From Fusibacter sp. A1 (GTDB taxonomy: Bacteria > Bacillota > Clostridia > Peptostreptococcales > Acidaminobacteraceae): 64,000 bases of DNA. Positions 9,438 to 18,426 of this stretch are shown in pieces. Where the stretch lies: positions 124,001-188,000 of the forward strand of contig NZ_QQWI01000008.1 in assembly GCF_004125825.1 (NCBI RefSeq), in the 5' to 3' direction. Below the pieces are notes generated by a model. It saw nothing but the letters and a program-made list of their open reading frames with translations. It made no database searches and had not been told where the DNA came from. The first letter of the stretch is position 1, and every line of letters starts with the position of its first letter. The translations under genes were made by a program, and so were the position numbers.

Positions 9438-11177
9438 ATGAACACGAAGCTCATAAACGGTCACGATATCTATCACTATACGATGTCAGGCGCAAAAAAA
9501 ATTATCCATCATGAGAACACACTAAATTCAATCAATGTCTTTCCCGTCGCTGATGGCGATACAGGAAGCAACCTTGCGTATACGATGAAATGTATCATCG
9601 CAAATGCGACCGAACACGAAACTGTTTCAGATACTCTCAGTTCTATCTCAGAAGTCGCACTTGAAGATGCTTACGGCAACTCTGGTGCGATTTTTGCAAG
9701 TTTTTTGCATGGCTTGTCAGTAGAATCCAAAGGCAAAGACAGCCTGTCTATGAGCGAGTTCAGCGATATCACCAACGACGCTGTGAAGTACGCATATGAC
9801 GCACTCGCAGTCCCCACAGAAGGAACTATTTTGACCGTAATAAAGGAATGGGCAGGCTTTATAAAAAACCAACACATCCATCATCTGGAGTTTAAAACCC
9901 TTTTGCTCGAAGCGACAAAACATGCGAAACACGCACTGCTCGAAACAAAAAAACAACTCAAGGTATTAAGGGATTCCGATGTCGTCGATGCAGGCGCACT
10001 GGGTTTCGTTTACTTTCTGGAAGGAATCAAAGACTATTTTCTGTATGGGAAAGTGCACCTAAGTAATAATGTCAACACATCACACAAAGTGGTTGACCAT
10101 GTAAATCCTAATTTTCAGTACTGCACCGAATTTATCGTGGAGGCTTATGAACATTTGGATAGCAAGCTGATAAAGGAAAAACTTGTCAAGACAGATGATT
10201 CGATCATCGTTCAAAAGATCGGTGACTATTACAAGATCCACACACACACGGACCATCCCGATGCTGCTGCTAAGCTTGTCACAAAATACGGAAAAATAAT
10301 AAAATCCAAAGTGGATGATATGAATCTCCAGGTTCGACTGAATTCCAGCAGTAAATCAGCCATCGGAATCATCACAGATTCCATCGCAGATATACCGGCG
10401 CAGTGGACAGTTAACAAAAATGTCTTTCAAATTCCGCTACAACTGATCGTTGACGGAAATGTCTATAACGACCGATTGACCCTTAAAAACGAAACGCTAT
10501 TTGATATTTTGAAAAAAACACAGCAACCCGCTACCTCGTCGCAACCAGGAGAAACCTATCTTCAAAAGACATTTGAGTTTATGTTATCGCATTTTGAGGA
10601 TGTGATCGGTATCTTCGTCTCTTCCGAGATGAGCGGTATGTATCAGAAGGCGATTTCAGTACAAAGTAAAATCGGTTCAAAGCATCTCCATCTGTTCGAC
10701 TCAAAAACGAACTCTGGCGCTCAGGCGCTGCTTGTCCACACCCTCATCGATCAACTAGAAAGCAAAAGCAGCATCACCGAAGTCTTATCAAATTTGAACA
10801 AGGCAGTTGACAGTGCCAAAATTTTTGTGGAGATACCCGACTTGGCCTATGCGACCTTAAGTGGCAGAGTCCCTAAAATCGTTGGAAACATCGCGTCACT
10901 TTTGAATTTGAAGGCGATCATTTCGATTAATGACGATGGTAAGGGTATCGTGACCAAAGAGCTTAACTTGAAAAAACTGATGGTCAAAAAGTTTCAAAAG
11001 TCGCCTTTTAAAAAATACGGAATCGTCTACACCGGAAACAAGGAAAACGCCATCGAATACCATCAGATGATGCAGGAATTAACCGGTCATGAGCCGGTGT
11101 TTATACAAGAGGTATCCACTATCGTCTCTGCATTTATTGGAGAAGGCGCTATCGGCATTGCCTATCTGGAGGATTAA
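9438..11177 (+). CDS. DAK2-DegV fusion protein (FakA-FakB-like fatty acid kinase)
   Basis: Fusion of the two parts of the Firmicute fatty acid kinase. The N-terminal DAK2/DhaL domain (about 1-200) has the metal/ATP motif [12 protein letters not shown] and the glycine loop [15 protein letters not shown] FakA-like middle segment (about 220-300) contains the KIHTHTDHP block. The C-terminal DegV domain (about 310-579) has [20 protein letters not shown] and [10 protein letters not shown], the lipid-binding pocket motifs of FakB. In the separate FakA/FakB system, FakB presents a fatty acid to FakA for phosphorylation; here donor and carrier would be joined. It follows the DUF2177 gene and precedes a DUF1295 gene by two bases, together suggesting a lipid-related operon. 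Confidence 0.9.
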   Translation: MNTKLINGHDIYHYTMSGAKKIIHHENTLNSINVFPVADGDTGSNLAYTMKCIIANATEHETVSDTLSSISEVALEDAYGNSGAIFASFLHGLSVESKGKDSLSMSEFSDITNDAVKYAYDALAVPTEGTILTVIKEWAGFIKNQHIHHLEFKTLLLEATKHAKHALLETKKQLKVLRDSDVVDAGALGFVYFLEGIKDYFLYGKVHLSNNVNTSHKVVDHVNPNFQYCTEFIVEAYEHLDSKLIKEKLVKTDDSIIVQKIGDYYKIHTHTDHPDAAAKLVTKYGKIIKSKVDDMNLQVRLNSSSKSAIGIITDSIADIPAQWTVNKNVFQIPLQLIVDGNVYNDRLTLKNETLFDILKKTQQPATSSQPGETYLQKTFEFMLSHFEDVIGIFVSSEMSGMYQKAISVQSKIGSKHLHLFDSKTNSGAQALLVHTLIDQLESKSSITEVLSNLNKAVDSAKIFVEIPDLAYATLSGRVPKIVGNIASLLNLKAIISINDDGKGIVTKELNLKKLMVKKFQKSPFKKYGIVYTGNKENAIEYHQMMQELTGHEPVFIQEVSTIVSAFIGEGAIGIAYLED

Positions 11178-11179
11178 AA

Positions 11180-11929
11180 ATGAATACCTATTTAGTCGTT
11201 ATCGTTTCTCTATTTGTCTACTTCTCGGTGCTGTTCATATGGGCGCAGGTGATCAACGACAACTCGATTGTCGATATGGCATGGGGCCCCGGTTTTTCAG
11301 TAGCTGCATGGGCCGCATACTTTATCGGTCAAAGCATTCCTATCGTGATACCTATTGTCATTTCAATATGGTCTTTGCGTCTATTCGCTCATATCTTCAA
11401 GCGAAACTATAAAAAACCTGAGGACTATCGTTACGTCGATATGAGAAAAAACTGGGGCGACCACCCAAGAATCAATGCGTTTTTTAAAGTCTTCATGTTC
11501 CAAGGAATCTTATTGTTTTCGATCGTTTTCGCCAGCATCAGCGCAACAGCCCAAACGGTTTCGGCAGTGGCTGTGTATCTTGGCATCGGCGTCTTTGCCT
11601 TTGGGCTTTCATTTGAAGCCCTAGGCGACTGGCAGCTAAAAGAATTTGTAAAAACAAAAAAGCCTGGCCAGGTGATGACCACCGGTCTTTGGAAATACAC
11701 AAGGCATCCAAACTATTTTGGCGAAGCGGTCTTATGGTGGGGTAACTTTTTAATCGCAATCGGCTTCGGCGCTCCAATCTGGACCGTCTTTTCACCGATC
11801 ATCATCACATTGCTTGTGCGGTTCGTTTCTGGTGTACCCCTACTTGAAAAGAAATACAAGGACAACCCTGCATTTAAGACCTATGCTGATAAAACATCCG
11901 TCTTTATTCCGTGGTTCCCTAAAGGCTAG
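11180..11929 (+). CDS. DUF1295 family (steroid 5-alpha-reductase-like) membrane protein
   Basis: Membrane protein with six to seven helices belonging to the DUF1295 / 3-oxo-5-alpha-steroid 4-dehydrogenase-like family, related to isoprenylcysteine methyltransferases. The characteristic C-terminal block is [21 protein letters not shown], which in relatives binds a nicotinamide or methyl donor cofactor, and the end [29 protein letters not shown] is typical. The substrate is unknown; a lipid is likely given the upstream fatty acid kinase-like gene. The start lies two bases after the preceding stop behind GGAGGATTAAAA. Confidence 0.9.
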   Translation: MNTYLVVIVSLFVYFSVLFIWAQVINDNSIVDMAWGPGFSVAAWAAYFIGQSIPIVIPIVISIWSLRLFAHIFKRNYKKPEDYRYVDMRKNWGDHPRINAFFKVFMFQGILLFSIVFASISATAQTVSAVAVYLGIGVFAFGLSFEALGDWQLKEFVKTKKPGQVMTTGLWKYTRHPNYFGEAVLWWGNFLIAIGFGAPIWTVFSPIIITLLVRFVSGVPLLEKKYKDNPAFKTYADKTSVFIPWFPKG

Positions 11930-11942
11930 TTGAGGATAAGCA

Positions 11943-11984
11943 AAAAAGTATCACCACTTCATAAGACAAGTGGTGATACTTTTT
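11943..11984. terminator. Bidirectional terminator between DUF1295 and marR genes
   Basis: A 17-bp perfect inverted repeat, AAAAAGTATCACCACTT with its complement and an 8-base loop, is flanked by A and T runs. It serves the plus-strand lipid operon and the convergent marR gene. Confidence 0.9.
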
Positions 11985-11985
11985 A

Positions 11986-12417
11986 TTAGTCATCAAAATT
12001 ACAATTCAATTTTTTAAGTAGTCTAAGCAGTTCAGACTTTTCTTCATGAGTGAAGTTCTTATAGGCAGTGTCTTGTACTTCTGTTGAAATCTGATTGAAC
12101 TTCGACTCTATCTGATGGCTCTTTTCTGTCAGTTCGACAAAAGTCACGCGTTTGTCGGTATCACTTTTCACTTTTCTGACATACCCCTGGTTTTCCAGTT
12201 TTGAAACCAAGGTCGTAATCGTCGATTTTTCCTTACCTAATAGCTCGCCGATCTCCTTCATGCTCAGTTTACCATCGTGGTCGTAGAGCACCGTCAAGAT
12301 ATTGCCGTAAGATGGCACCAAATCATAGATCGCGTTTTCCTCCAGTTTTTTTTCAATGAAACTCGTCATTTTCTTTTTTATCTTACTTACAAAGTAGACT
12401 ATGTATTTATCATTCAT
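11986..12417 (-). CDS. MarR-family transcriptional regulator
   Basis: Winged-helix repressor of 143 residues. The start at 12417 follows AAGGAGAGCGTG; the open frame extends to 12483 without a binding site. The helix-turn-helix and wing are seen in LSMKEIGELLGKEKSTITTLVSKLENQGYVRKVKSDTDKRVTFVELTEK (about 58-107). The gene is divergent from an enoyl/quinone reductase, and an inverted repeat covers that promoter, so autoregulation and control of the reductase in response to a small electrophile or phenolic are likely. Confidence 0.92.
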   Translation of the reverse strand: MNDKYIVYFVSKIKKKMTSFIEKKLEENAIYDLVPSYGNILTVLYDHDGKLSMKEIGELLGKEKSTITTLVSKLENQGYVRKVKSDTDKRVTFVELTEKSHQIESKFNQISTEVQDTAYKNFTHEEKSELLRLLKKLNCNFDD

Positions 12418-12489
12418 CACGCTCTCCTTTTCGTTAGACTTATTATAATCTATTCTCGTTCGAAGAAGTAGTGCAAAATGCAATTTGGT

Positions 12490-12518
12490 TTGACAAAGAA
12501 CTAATTTAGGATTATGAT
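12490..12518 (+). promoter_or_regulatory. Sigma-A promoter of the reductase gene
   Basis: TTGACA at 12490-12495 and TATGAT at 12513-12518, exactly 17 bases apart, stand 38 bases before the start of the reductase. This is a near-consensus vegetative promoter. Confidence 0.8.
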
Positions 12519-12536
12519 TAGTTCCATGTAGAACTA
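12498..12536. promoter_or_regulatory. MarR operator repeats over the reductase promoter
   Basis: GAACTAAT (12498-12505) and ATTAGTTC (12517-12524) form an exact 8-bp inverted repeat across the -35/-10 spacer and the -10 box. A third half-site, GAACTA (12531-12536), pairs with TAGTTC (12519-12524). A MarR dimer bound here would block RNA polymerase at this promoter and could also control the divergent marR gene. Confidence 0.7.
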
Positions 12537-12555
12537 TTTAGGAGGTTTAAACAAT

Positions 12556-13545
12556 ATGGAAGAATTTAAGGCAATGGTAGTAAAAGAACTTGAAGGTGGT
12601 ACATTTCATCGAGAGATCACCCATAAAAGCTTAACCGATTTACCGTCTGGGGACGTCTTGATCAAGGTCGACTACTCTTCACTAAATTATAAAGACGCAC
12701 TCTCTGCAACCGGCAACAAAGGGGTGACAAGAAGCTACCCACACACACCTGGAATAGATGCCGCAGGACTTGTCGAAGAAAGTACCGATACAACTTTTAC
12801 TAGAGGTGATTCGGTGATCGTCACAGGCTACGATCTGGGCATGAACACAGATGGCGGCTTTGCTGAGTATATCCGTGTGCCTGCCAGTTGGGTAGTAAAA
12901 CTCCCTGAAGGCCTTAGCCTAAAGGAGAGCATGATATACGGAACCGCCGGCTTTACAGCCGCCCTATCCGTGTACCGCCTCATAAATTCAGGTGTAAAGC
13001 CGACTGACGGTGAGATACTTGTAACAGGCGCCACAGGCGGCGTAGGAAGCACAGCGATCACAATCCTCCAAAAATTGGGATACACCGTTATCGCCTCAAC
13101 AGGAAAACCACAAGAAAAAGAGCTACTCTTAAACCTGGGCGCAAGTGATATCATCGACCGCCACTTGCTCGATGACAAATCGGGCAAGCCACTACTAAAA
13201 AGCCGCTGGGCTGGTGTGATCGACACCGTAGGTGGAAACACACTGGCAACAGCCTTAAAGACCACTAATTACGGTGGTTGTGTCACCTGCTGCGGCAATG
13301 TTGCCTCGCATGAGTTTCAAACCTCTGTGTTTCCATTCATCTTAAAGGGCATTTCCCTAATCGGAATCGATTCTGTCAATTGTCCGATGGAGCATCGGTT
13401 AGAAGTTTGGAACCTACTCGCAGGCAAATGGAAGGCTGAAGATCTGACAAAGCATATCCATGAAATCACACTTGAAGAACTGGACCCTACCATAGACTTG
13501 ATGTTAAAAGGCCAGCACAAGGGGCGCAGCATCGTTAAATTATAG
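12556..13545 (+). CDS. YhdH/YhfP (AcuI) family NADPH oxidoreductase
   Basis: Zinc-free medium-chain dehydrogenase of the YhdH/YhfP group, whose studied member AcuI reduces acrylyl-CoA to propionyl-CoA; many are annotated as putative quinone oxidoreductases. The catalytic-domain blocks are VDYSSLNYKDALSATG and TPGIDAAGLVEES. The Rossmann fingerprint is VTGATGGVGSTAITILQKLGY (about 152-172), with ASTGKP following as an NADPH-type loop. The length of 329 residues is standard. It starts behind GGAGG at 12541. Regulation by the divergent MarR protein is likely, which suggests a role in clearing reactive enones or acrylyl compounds. The stop overlaps the convergent gene by six bases. Confidence 0.9.
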   Translation: MEEFKAMVVKELEGGTFHREITHKSLTDLPSGDVLIKVDYSSLNYKDALSATGNKGVTRSYPHTPGIDAAGLVEESTDTTFTRGDSVIVTGYDLGMNTDGGFAEYIRVPASWVVKLPEGLSLKESMIYGTAGFTAALSVYRLINSGVKPTDGEILVTGATGGVGSTAITILQKLGYTVIASTGKPQEKELLLNLGASDIIDRHLLDDKSGKPLLKSRWAGVIDTVGGNTLATALKTTNYGGCVTCCGNVASHEFQTSVFPFILKGISLIGIDSVNCPMEHRLEVWNLLAGKWKAEDLTKHIHEITLEELDPTIDLMLKGQHKGRSIVKL

Positions 13546-14112
13546 GTTGTTCTTGTCTCCCCTTAAAATTCCAATCACCTTCATGCAGCGATTCAGTTTG
13601 GTCTGTTCCTTCTTCGCATCAGAAATGTAGGCGACAAACATCTTTTGCTGAGAAAAGGCGGTTTTTTCGAACAGTTCTGTGGCGTTTTCCTCCTCTAAGA
13701 CTGATTTAAAAAAATCTGGAACCTCTACGCCCTTTTCCTTTTCAAGCCGATCCCTTTCAATCAGTTCATCAAGCTGATCGAGTAAATTCTGATCAAAGTA
13801 CCTGAGACCGTATTCCGTCATCTCACCTTGTTCGATCAATTGCTTCATGCGTTTGATATTCGACAAGGACCAGTTTGACTTCTCTCTTCTTTGAGAGAAG
13901 TACTGTATGAACTTTACCTCATCATAACTATGGGTGACCGAGTCTATCCAGCCATAGCAGAGCGCTGTACGCACAGCATCCTCATAACCAAGCCCTAGAT
14001 GTTGATATCCCTTTTTATACATGAAGATATCACTTCCTGCGCAGCGTTCATGATTCTCCATCAACCACACTCTAAAAGCTTCTTTTGTTTTAAAATCAAG
14101 CGGTAAAGTCAT
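13540..14112 (-). CDS. YdeI/OmpD-associated family protein
   Basis: Protein of 190 residues that matches the YdeI family pattern: the N-terminal RVWLMENH and YKKG...LGYEDAVRTALCYGWIDSVTHSYD, then FSQRREKSNWSLSNIKRMKQLIEQGEMTEYGL, and a C-terminal helical FFKSVLEEENATELFEKTAFSQQKMFVAYISDAKKEQTKLNR. The biochemical role is unclear; relatives have been linked to peptide and bacteriocin tolerance. The start at 14112 is preferred over GTG 14118 because AAGGAGC has better spacing to it. Confidence 0.85.
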   Translation of the reverse strand: MTLPLDFKTKEAFRVWLMENHERCAGSDIFMYKKGYQHLGLGYEDAVRTALCYGWIDSVTHSYDEVKFIQYFSQRREKSNWSLSNIKRMKQLIEQGEMTEYGLRYFDQNLLDQLDELIERDRLEKEKGVEVPDFFKSVLEEENATELFEKTAFSQQKMFVAYISDAKKEQTKLNRCMKVIGILRGDKNNL

Positions 14113-14173
14113 TGCCACGCTCCTTAAAGACTATCTACTTTATTAATTCAACTACCATAGGGACTAAACCATG

Positions 14174-14998
14174 CTATAACTCAAATAACCATTTCAGAGC
14201 GCCTGGGAGCCTTCTGGCCCAATCCTTCTCATTATGGATACCACCCTCTTCGGTGATAAGTCTTAGGTTTTCTTTTGGCACACCAGTTTCCAGCAGCACC
14301 TGATAGATTTCTTTTGAACCGTCTATATAAAGCTGATTGAAAGTATCAATCTCATCATTACTTGTCTCATTGGTGCCAACATCGATATACCAGCGGGTGT
14401 CCTTGGATAAATCAATCCTTTTAAGGCAACCGACGAGTTCCTTTTGGGCAAACCATGCGGCTGTAGAAAACGCACCGACCTTGCCAAATACATCTGGATA
14501 AGTAGCTCCAAGATAAAGTGAGATAAATCCCCCCATCGAACTGCCAATCACAGCAGTATCTGTACGTGACTTAAGTGTCTTATAAGTTGCGTCAATATGG
14601 ACTTTTAGTGTGTTCACAACAAACTTTCCATAGGCCTCACCTTCACCACCGATGGGTCGATCAGTAGTTGTCAAACCCTTAAGACGTTCCACTTCAGTAC
14701 TTACCCATGGCGAATACTCGTCCAAACGTCCAAGCCCCTCTGCGTTATCTATACCTACGATAATCGCTCCATCAAAGCCATACCGACTAAGTCCTTTTAC
14801 TGCGGTGTGCGCCTCCCAAATTTCACCATAGGCTGAGGTTTGCTTGTCAAAAAGATTCTGCCCGTCATGCATGTAGATCACAGGATAACGAACATCGTTT
14901 CTCTCATCATAACTGGGTGGCAGCCATACGCGAATGGTTCTTTCCCTATTCATTTCAGGCATTCGCATCGTAAATATTCCAAGTTTTTCAGACTTCAT
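14174..14998 (-). CDS. Alpha/beta-hydrolase esterase, EsD/Fes-like
   Basis: Cytoplasmic serine esterase of the putative esterase (enterochelin esterase-like) family, with no signal peptide. RTIRVWLPPSYD and YPVIYMHDGQNLFD are the family's N-terminal strands. GSSMGGFISLY at about 152 holds the nucleophile Ser, DVGTNE (about 207) contributes an acidic residue, and the His is in GGIHNEKDW near the C-terminus. The start at 14998 follows TAAGGAGCACTTAAG. Related proteins hydrolyse acetylated sugars or siderophore esters; the substrate here is unknown. Confidence 0.85.
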   Translation of the reverse strand: MKSEKLGIFTMRMPEMNRERTIRVWLPPSYDERNDVRYPVIYMHDGQNLFDKQTSAYGEIWEAHTAVKGLSRYGFDGAIIVGIDNAEGLGRLDEYSPWVSTEVERLKGLTTTDRPIGGEGEAYGKFVVNTLKVHIDATYKTLKSRTDTAVIGSSMGGFISLYLGATYPDVFGKVGAFSTAAWFAQKELVGCLKRIDLSKDTRWYIDVGTNETSNDEIDTFNQLYIDGSKEIYQVLLETGVPKENLRLITEEGGIHNEKDWARRLPGALKWLFEL

Positions 14999-15026
14999 CT
15001 TAAGTGCTCCTTATTAATCCAATAAC

Positions 15027-15427
15027 TTAAAATTCATCCGCCTGACTTTTAAAAAAGTCATAATAGGCTCTGACGTTTTCAAGCTCGTTCCACCGTTTAA
15101 GGTCAACCGGTTCTTCATCAAAATCATATATCTTGGCTCCAGGTATCGACAGTAAAAACGGCGAATGGGTCGCAATCACAAATTGACACCCAAAATAGCG
15201 AACCGATTCAGTTTCAGCTTTTCGGCGATCACATTCAGGGCAGTCGTCTTGCCAGATCCGTTTCCGCCGTATAGTATCATACTCGGCTCAAAATCAAGCC
15301 GTAGCGCGTCGTGGTCGTCTAAAATCTGAAAAGGATAAAAATTGGTATAACATCGCCTTTTCAACTCATTGAAAAAATCAAATTCTGCGCTTTTGCTTGG
15401 AAATATAAATCTGTCGATATAAATCAT
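15027..15427 (-). pseudogene. AAA ATPase (AAA_21-like) with internal deletion
   Basis: Remnant of a SMC-like AAA ATPase. The 5' part from ATG 15427 reads normally for about 74 codons with the start MIYIDRFIFP and Walker A YGGNGSGKTT (about 55). The frame then changes: the main frame stops at 15176 after FAILGVNL, while the alternative frame supplies SVRYFGCQFVIATHSPFLL and runs to TAA at 15027-15029 through YDFDEEPVDLKRWNELENVRAYYDFF, the usual C-terminal end of this family with its Walker B-adjacent His switch. The centre, including Walker B, is missing at a junction near 15203-15208. Family members are about 240-250 residues as I recall, so roughly 110 codons are gone. It cannot be a working ATPase. 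Confidence 0.85.
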
Positions 15428-15662
15428 GCTTCACCTTAATGCTTTCATTTCATGGATAGAATGCGTATAGGATAACTGTTTTCTTTAATAAGTTTACAAT
15501 ATTTTGTTAGAATATGCCACCTATCCAAGGTGATCGTTATTCATGCTCCAATTACCTTGCTAATCGCTCTACGTATTGATTAACCCAAAGCCTAATGGGA
15601 ACATATATAATAGGACACATATCAATCATAGCAGACCACCTTCAACTGGACTGGAGGACCTT

Positions 15663-16139
15663 ATGGATAAATCGACTCAAGAAAATGTGAAACGGGGTTT
15701 AACCCCCAAAGGCAAGAGTGTACTAAAAACCTTTTTAGGAATCATAACCACCCTGCTCCTGACTGTCGCCTGGGTCTTGATTGTCATGTATGGAATCGAT
15801 TACGGCAAGATGTACATCGATGAATCTATCCACCGTATAGAAGTGAAAAACATCGAGAACCAGGGTGAACTGATAAGACAGAATCAAAAGTTAAATGAGG
15901 AGATAAGCTCTTTGAACCGGGAGATTGATCACCTACGTACAGAGATACTTGAACTGAATCAAGAGATTACAGCCTACAGTCTTGATATCTCCGAACTGAA
16001 ATCAAGCATCGACATTGTCAATACGAGCATCGAGGATTCTGTCGTCTTGCAAAGTGAAATAGCTAATCGTATACAAGAGCTGGACAACAGGCTTTTGACA
16101 CTCAGAAAAAGCTTGAACATCCTACTGGAGGCGCCATGA
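15663..16139 (+). CDS. Membrane-anchored coiled-coil protein
   Basis: Unrecognised 158-residue protein. The start at 15663 follows GGAGGACCTT. A Lys/Arg-rich N-terminus leads to one transmembrane helix at about 25-46 (FLGIITTLLLTVAWVLIVMYG), then a continuous heptad coiled coil from about 60 to 150, rich in Glu, Leu and Ile (for example LNEEISSLNREIDHLRTEILELNQEI). It should sit in the membrane with the coil outside. Its stop overlaps the start of the phosphodiester glycosidase gene by four bases (ATGA), so the two are translationally coupled and probably act together at the cell surface. Confidence 0.75.
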   Translation: MDKSTQENVKRGLTPKGKSVLKTFLGIITTLLLTVAWVLIVMYGIDYGKMYIDESIHRIEVKNIENQGELIRQNQKLNEEISSLNREIDHLRTEILELNQEITAYSLDISELKSSIDIVNTSIEDSVVLQSEIANRIQELDNRLLTLRKSLNILLEAP

Positions 16140-17218
16140 TGAGACGATACTATGTGTTCCTTATCTTCTTGTTGGCACCAATCTTGGCTGCGGTTATGCT
16201 TACAAAATCCTACTATGACGATCCTCAGTTGAGTGATAGCATCACTAAAGCTTACGAATACGAAATCACCGACCTAGACCCTATCGATTATTCCCTAACG
16301 GGTGCGGAGCTTCGTGTAAAACCGCTTATCGAGAGCCTTACCTATCTAGAGGAAACTATACAAGACTATGTTAAAAACTTTGCAATGTTTGAAGCCGCCC
16401 TCAAAAGTTCTATTTCAAGCAGCTCACAGCTACGTCTATTGTCAGATGACATTTACGAAAAGCGAATTACAAAAGCGCTAGGACAACCCATCGATTTTTA
16501 TCTGAGCACTAAAGTAGAGATCAAGCTCTTTACCCTTAGTGAACTGGATTATCGAGGTTACATCGCAAAGGTGAAGCTCTTTAATCCTTATATCTTTAAG
16601 CTGGAACTCGCGCAAGGCAAAGTAGGCGGGCTTGAAACTACTACCGATGCAGCAGAGCGCACCGGTGCGATACTTACAATCAATGGTGGCGGATTCGACA
16701 AAGTCTCAAAAGACGGCGAAACAGTGTCTGTCATGAACGGCAATACGGTTGTAGACGGTAATCTTGTAAACCCGTTTGTTGTTCCCGACTCTGAACACCT
16801 ATTCTTTGTCGGTACCGACAAGTACGGGAATCTTATCGGTGGCCGTCCTAATAGCGAAAAGGAGCTATTCGCACTTAATCCCTATCAGGGAGCCAGCTTT
16901 TTACCCATCCTCATTCAAAACGGAGAAAAGACGACCCTACCCATACTATGGCAAAATAATAAGCATCCGCGGACGATCATAGGTGATTACTCCAACAACG
17001 ACCTCATATTAATTGTCATCGACGGCAGACAAAGCGACTGGAGCAATGGCATCACACTTGAAAGACTTCAAGACAAGTTAATCGAGCTAGGTGTAAAAAA
17101 CGCATACAACCTGGATGGCGGTGGATCGACATCCATGTACTTTAAGGGTGAAGTTCTCAATAGGCCATCGGATGGTTTTTTACGGCCAGTTGCCAATCAT
17201 TTCATCATTGCGCCTTAA
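16136..17218 (+). CDS. Phosphodiester glycosidase family (NAGPA domain) protein
   Basis: Secreted or membrane-anchored enzyme of the NAGPA/DUF2233 family, which removes sugar-phosphodiester caps and is often tied to exopolysaccharide. An N-terminal hydrophobic anchor (about 5-22) is followed by a 110-residue linker and the catalytic domain from about 150. Family blocks are TINGGGFD (about 183), HPRTIIGDYSNNDLILIVIDGRQ (about 278-300), GITLERLQDKLIELGVKNAYNLDGGGSTSMYF (about 304-336) and the closing RPVANHFII. It starts within the overlapping ATGATG; the second ATG at 16139 is possible. Confidence 0.9.
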   Translation: MMRRYYVFLIFLLAPILAAVMLTKSYYDDPQLSDSITKAYEYEITDLDPIDYSLTGAELRVKPLIESLTYLEETIQDYVKNFAMFEAALKSSISSSSQLRLLSDDIYEKRITKALGQPIDFYLSTKVEIKLFTLSELDYRGYIAKVKLFNPYIFKLELAQGKVGGLETTTDAAERTGAILTINGGGFDKVSKDGETVSVMNGNTVVDGNLVNPFVVPDSEHLFFVGTDKYGNLIGGRPNSEKELFALNPYQGASFLPILIQNGEKTTLPILWQNNKHPRTIIGDYSNNDLILIVIDGRQSDWSNGITLERLQDKLIELGVKNAYNLDGGGSTSMYFKGEVLNRPSDGFLRPVANHFIIAP

Positions 17219-17760
17219 TTCAAGTAGGAAATAGCGCCGAATTACCTATAAAGGACCAATATGCATATATCATCAATGCAGTGAGTATCTTAATGATTGT
17301 CACTTTTGGTGCCTTCTACGTTGTCTTTGTCAGGTCGACTTTTGTGAATGCATTGACACTACTATGTTTAGTTGATTTTCTATTCGTCTTTTTCTTTTTA
17401 AAAAAACAGATGTTTAAGACCGGAAAATCACTACTACTCAGTACGATGTCAGTTCTTTCGACAATCTCGTCGATTACTATCGTCTATTACCTATACGCAC
17501 GTAGTCTATCCAAAACACTCGATGAACTCAAAGTACTTGCAGATACGGATACACTGACAAGCATCGCAAACCTCTTGAACGATAAGATCAGTAATCACAA
17601 CTTTATCACTTCTGATTACCAAACCATCAACTTTACAGTAAGCATCGGCGTAGTCTCTTATTCAGAAGAATACACCAACTTCTCCAATATGCTTAAAGTG
17701 GCTGACGAAGCGCTATACGAAGCAAAAACCAACGGCCGCAATCAGGTTGTGGTCAAGTAA
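17219..17760 (+). pseudogene. GGDEF diguanylate cyclase remnant lacking the active site
   Basis: Decayed membrane diguanylate cyclase. Three hydrophobic segments (ILMIVTFGAFYVVFV, LTLLCLVDFLFVFFFL, STMSVLSTISSITIVYYLYA) precede the start of a GGDEF domain, ADTDTLTSIAN. That is joined directly to LLNDKISNHNF and the C-terminal part TVSIGVVSYSEE...VADEALYEAKTNGRNQVV. The roughly 80 residues between, with the substrate-binding Asp, the I-site and the GGDEF signature, are absent. The in-frame first codon is GTG 17281 without a binding site; AAGGA at 17251 instead points to an ATG at 17262 whose frame ends after seven codons, so the 5' end also looks broken. The same frame is open back into the preceding gene. 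Confidence 0.8.
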
Positions 17761-17861
17761 ATTCGCTGTCCACTTTGGCTGTTGTGATAACAATCAACTA
17801 TAACCATCTGGTCCAAACAAAATTTATTATCTTTGGATATACTTAAATTAGAGGTGATAAA

Positions 17862-18326
17862 ATGATACGTTTCGAAAAAATTACTACAAAAAACGTCTAT
17901 ACCGTCTGTCAGCTCAGTAGGACTCTTTCTGACAACCATAAAAAGATGGTAGCAGACAATGCTTATTCCTTGGCACAAGCCTATGTAACACCCAAAGCCG
18001 AGCCAAGAGCCATCTATAAAGATGATCAACCAGTCGGATTTATCATGATGCACTATGGTATTGAAGACGACGAGCCAGGTGGAGAGGACCAAGCCTACCT
18101 ATGGAGGTTAATGATTGCCACAGAACACCACGGCAAAGGCTACGGAAAAGCAGCAATGCAGATCGTTTTTGACGAAGTAATAAAGCACGGCTACTCAGAG
18201 CTTATAACTTCTTGTGGTCAAGGCGAAGGTAGTCCGCTAGAGTTTTACAAAACCTTAGGATTTGAAGAAACCGGCGACATCGAACATAATGAACTTGTTC
18301 TTAAGGTAAAATTAATTCACACATAG
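17862..18326 (+). CDS. GNAT-family acetyltransferase, spermidine acetyltransferase-like
   Basis: GNAT enzyme of 154 residues with acetyl-CoA motif LWRLMIATEHHGKGYGKAAMQIVFDEV at about 84-110 and the closing SPLEFYKTLGFEETGDIEHNELVLKV. The pattern resembles the BltD/PaiA-type diamine or spermidine acetyltransferases of Firmicutes, especially the GVIDEDEPGGED-like acidic loop before the motif. The start follows AGAGGTGATAAA. It stands alone and ends at a strong bidirectional terminator. Confidence 0.85.
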   Translation: MIRFEKITTKNVYTVCQLSRTLSDNHKKMVADNAYSLAQAYVTPKAEPRAIYKDDQPVGFIMMHYGIEDDEPGGEDQAYLWRLMIATEHHGKGYGKAAMQIVFDEVIKHGYSELITSCGQGEGSPLEFYKTLGFEETGDIEHNELVLKVKLIHT

Positions 18327-18337
18327 CATGTAGCAGC

Positions 18338-18380
18338 AAAAAAAGATAACCATGCTTTAAAAGTATGGTTATCTTTTTTT
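18338..18380. terminator. Bidirectional terminator between two GNAT genes
   Basis: AAAAAAAGATAACCAT and its exact complement form a 16-bp stem with an 11-base loop, flanked by A and T runs. It ends the plus-strand GNAT gene and the convergent minus-strand GNAT gene. Confidence 0.9.
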
Positions 18381-18426
18381 ATTCCATTAAATCCTAATTT
18401 GAGTCACAGACCCATCTCACAGCACT

